A model generated the notes under the pieces. That model was not told the origin of the DNA. It searched no databases and saw nothing but the letters and a program-made list of their open reading frames with translations. A stretch of DNA of 16,657 bases from Rhodococcus sp. IITR03 (lineage in GTDB: Bacteria > Actinomycetota > Actinomycetes > Mycobacteriales > Mycobacteriaceae), in NCBI GenBank assembly GCA_001017865.1, contig LATQ01000220.1, positions 1 to 16,657 of the forward strand, read 5' to 3'. Shown piece by piece: positions 14,901 through 16,657 of the stretch (positions are counted from its first letter, which is position 1; every line of letters begins with the position of its first letter). Made by a program: the position numbers and the translations under genes.

Positions 14901-16657
14901 ATCCGAGGTGAGGATCACGCGGGGTCGCGCCTGGTCGAGGATGTACCGCACACGGTCCTGCGGGTGAGCGGTGTCGATCGGCAGGTAGGCGCCGCCGGAG
15001 AGCACGACCGCGGTAAGAGCGACCACGAGGTCCTCGGTCCGCGGCAGGGCCACCGCGACGAGAGTGCCCGGTCCGACGCCTGCGCCGACGAGCCGGCGTG
15101 CGATCCGGTTCGCGCGGGCCGCCGGCTCGCGTACGTGAGGGTCGTCTCCCCGTGGGTCACCGCGGCATTCGCGGCGTGCGCGCGGACGGCCGCGTCGAAA
15201 CGGGCAGCCAGCGTGGCCGGTTCGGCGACCGGGACGGACTCGCCGAGCGTGTTCCACTCGGTGAGGATGCGGTCGAGTTCGCCGTCGGTGACGAGCGGCA
15301 CGTCGCCGACCGCGACGCGCGGATCGGTGGTGACCGCCTCGAGGATCCGCGAGAACCGTTCTCCGACAGCGGCGACGGTCTGATGATCGAACAGTTCGGT
15401 GGCGTAGTTGAATTCCACCACGAGGCCGGAAGGATCGCCGGCGGCGTCGACGACATCCGCGACGGTGACCTGCAGATCGAACTTGGCGACCTGCGCGTCG
15501 AAGTCGATACCGGAGACGGTCAGCTCGGGCAGTTCCAGCTGCGAGACCGGCATGTTCTGGAAGGTGAGCATCACCTGGAAGAGCGGGTGGCGCGCCTGCG
15601 AACGAGGCGGATCGAGCACCTCGACGAGCCGCTCGAACGGCACGTCGGCATGGGTGAACGCCTCGAGGTCGGCCGTGCGCACCGAGTCGAGGAAATCACC
15701 GAAGGACGCATCGGGTTCGACGGGTGTACGCAGCACCAGGGTGTTGACGAACATGCCCACCAGATCGTCGAGCGCGGCGTCGCCGCGGCCGGCGACGGGA
15801 GTGCCGATAGTGATGTCGTCGTCACCGCCGAGCCGGGCGAGAAGCACGGCGAGCGCGGCGTGGACGACCATGAATTCCGTTGCGCCGCTGCGGCGGGCGA
15901 GATCGGCGATCGCTGCGCGGACCCGCTCGCCGAGGGTGAGGCGGTGCGAGGCACCCCGATAGCTCGCGACGGCGGCCGGGGACGATCGGACGGCAGCGTC
16001 GCCTCTTCGGGCAGATCCGCGAGGGTCCGCGTCCAGAAGTCCGTCTCGCGCGCCATGAGCGACTCGGGGTCGGACTCCTCGCCGAGGACCTCGCGCTGCC
16101 AGAGTGTGTAGTCCGCGTACTGCACCTCGAGCGGTGCCCATCCGGGTTCTCCGCCCGCGACACGCGCGGCGTAGGCCGTCACCACGTCGCGGGTCAGCGG
16201 TCCCATCGAGTAGCCGTCGGCGGAGATGTGGTGCACCACGACGACGAGCACGTGCTCGTCCGGGGCCACGGACAACAGGCGCACTCGGATCGGAACCTGT
16301 TGCGTCACATCGAAACCGGTAGTGACCGCTTCGGCGACCCGGGCCGGGACCTCGTGGGCCCCGACGGTCTCGGGACGGACCTCGACGACCGCGTCCGCGG
16401 CAGGCAGCACCTGCTGGTAGCCGACACCGTCGATCTCGGGGTAGACGGTGCGGAGCGATTCGTGACGTTCCACCACGTCGGAGACCGCCGCCTGCAGCGC
16501 ATCGGCGTCCAGACGTCCCGAAAGACGAATGGCCACAGGGATGTTGTTCACGGCGGAATGCGGTTCGAGCCGGTTGAGGAACCACATGCGTTGCTGCGCC
16601 AACGACAACGGCACCCGCTCCGGACGCTGCCGCGCCGCCAACACCACACTCTCGGCA
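11152..16657 (-). CDS. NRPS 1 (5' partial): C-A(Thr)-T-C-truncated A
   Basis: Multimodular nonribosomal peptide synthetase; the N-terminus lies beyond the window edge and about 1,835 residues are visible. Domains from the edge: C (about 1-450, HHISADG at 16213-16233), A (about 510-1000, with FTSGSTGHPKG, NMYGITET and NGKLDRRAL), T (FFDLGGNSL, phosphopantetheine Ser codon 13548-13550), C (HHISADG at 12949-12969), then a motif-less A remnant to the TGA at 11152-11154. The reading frame is broken by apparent deletions near 15974, 15129, 13110, 12811 and 12124, and by apparent one-base insertions near 12890 and 12658. Restoring these gives one continuous protein whose length is divisible by three. 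It would be cytoplasmic and 4'-phosphopantetheinylated, and would extend a peptide by threonine. Gene 2 follows after 186 bp on the same strand. The family call is certain; the product is not identified. Confidence 0.93.
12050..13400 (-). other. Condensation domain 2, gene 1
   Basis: Second C domain of gene 1, from [20 protein letters not shown] to DPGSVVGDIEV. Catalytic HHISADG is at 12949-12969; HADIPFERIVDEVV and HPVFQTMLSFQN are intact. The frame is disturbed five times: apparent deletions at 13109-13111 (a T run on the coding strand), 12811-12812 and 12124-12125, and apparent insertions near 12890 and 12658. All core motifs survive, so the domain is probably functional. It is followed in cis only by a dead A remnant, so its acceptor is probably the T domain at the front of gene 2. 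Confidence 0.9.
13430..13660 (-). other. Peptidyl carrier (T) domain, gene 1
   Basis: Carries the threonyl/peptidyl thioester. IVAQVWSEVLGIERVGADDS is followed by [20 protein letters not shown]. The phosphopantetheine-accepting serine is encoded at 13548-13550. The T-C linker is short and leads to [20 protein letters not shown]. Confidence 0.92.
13690..15180 (-). other. Adenylation domain, predicted threonine, gene 1
   Basis: Activates an amino acid as its aminoacyl-AMP and loads the next T domain. Motifs in order: [50 protein letters not shown] (14701-14750), AFDFSVWELWG, NMYGITETTVHVSY (about 14280-14310), GELYISGDQLSRGYLGRPDL, RLYRTGDIARW and NGKLDRRAL. The ten Stachelhaus positions read D-F-W-N-V-G-M-V-H-K, one conservative change (I to V) from the textbook threonine code DFWNIGMVHK. 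One apparent deletion at 15129-15130 falls at the GC/GAG codon after LTY. Confidence 0.88.
15300..16640 (-). other. Condensation domain, gene 1 module 1
   Basis: Forms the peptide bond between the upstream aminoacyl chain and threonine. It opens with [20 protein letters not shown] (C1 motif), has the catalytic HHISADG (C3; codons 16213-16233), then [25 protein letters not shown] and HPLFQVMLTFQN, and closes at VGDVPLVTDGE. One apparent base deletion at 15974-15975 splits it: PSDRPRP continues as AVASYRGASHRL in the next frame. I cannot assign the LCL or DCL subtype reliably by eye. The first 82 bp are a near-exact copy of the start of the C domain in gene 2. Confidence 0.92.
16576..16657. repeat. 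82-bp near-identical repeat, copy at window edge in gene 1
   Basis: Second copy of the repeat at 9107-9188, at the equivalent T-C boundary. It is still identical at the last base of the window, so the repeat continues outward, probably into a T (and A) domain with the same codon style. Confidence 0.95.

Noticed and set aside
1..16657. Epimerisation, methylation, cyclisation or ketosynthase domains, or an MbtH-like gene
   Set aside because: After walking all domain boundaries, the space between each T and the next C or TE is only a short linker. No other domain motif or small gene is present in the window.

Overview
This window is almost wholly one strand of a nonribosomal peptide synthetase (NRPS) locus. 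Very high GC, long antisense shadow ORFs, GTG/TTG-tolerant starts and the domain sequence style ([10 protein letters not shown] condensation starts, [16 protein letters not shown] carrier motifs) suggest an actinobacterium of the Mycobacteriales, Rhodococcus- or Gordonia-like. That placement is inferred from style, not from a marker gene. All real coding sequence is on the minus strand, so the biological order runs from 16657 down to 1.

Layout in transcription order. (1) 16657-11152: an NRPS with its 5' part outside the window, C-A-T-C followed by a truncated, motif-less adenylation remnant. Its intact A domain reads as threonine-specific (DFWNVGMVH plus K). (2) 10965-5141: an NRPS with A-T-C-A-T-TE that ends its chain with a type I thioesterase. 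(3) 4985-1: an NRPS with A-T-C-A-T that runs off the window. The genes are separated by 186 bp and 155 bp. Genes 2 and 3 both start directly with an A domain. Gene 1 ends in C plus a dead A, so its last C domain probably works with the A-T at the front of gene 2 as one module split over two proteins. The TE puts gene 2 last in an assembly line; gene 3, starting without C, could supply the initiating module, or genes 1+2 and gene 3 could be separate lines. No MbtH-like protein, tailoring enzyme, transporter or regulator is in the window, and no epimerisation domain is seen.

Two structural observations stand out. The A-T block of gene 2 (about 9.1-10.98 kb) has a codon style (G- and T-ending codons) unlike everything around it. 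Its downstream junction lies in an 82-bp near-identical repeat (one mismatch) that recurs at the very edge of the window (16576-16657) at the equivalent T-C boundary of gene 1, which points to module duplication or gene conversion. Second, gene 1 ends in a long, open but P-loop-less A-domain remnant.

Every gene is broken by single-base indels: about 20 in 16.7 kb, about 18 of them apparent deletions. Domain homology continues exactly across each one, so I read these as sequence errors in an unpolished assembly rather than decay. I annotate three long genes rather than many fragments.
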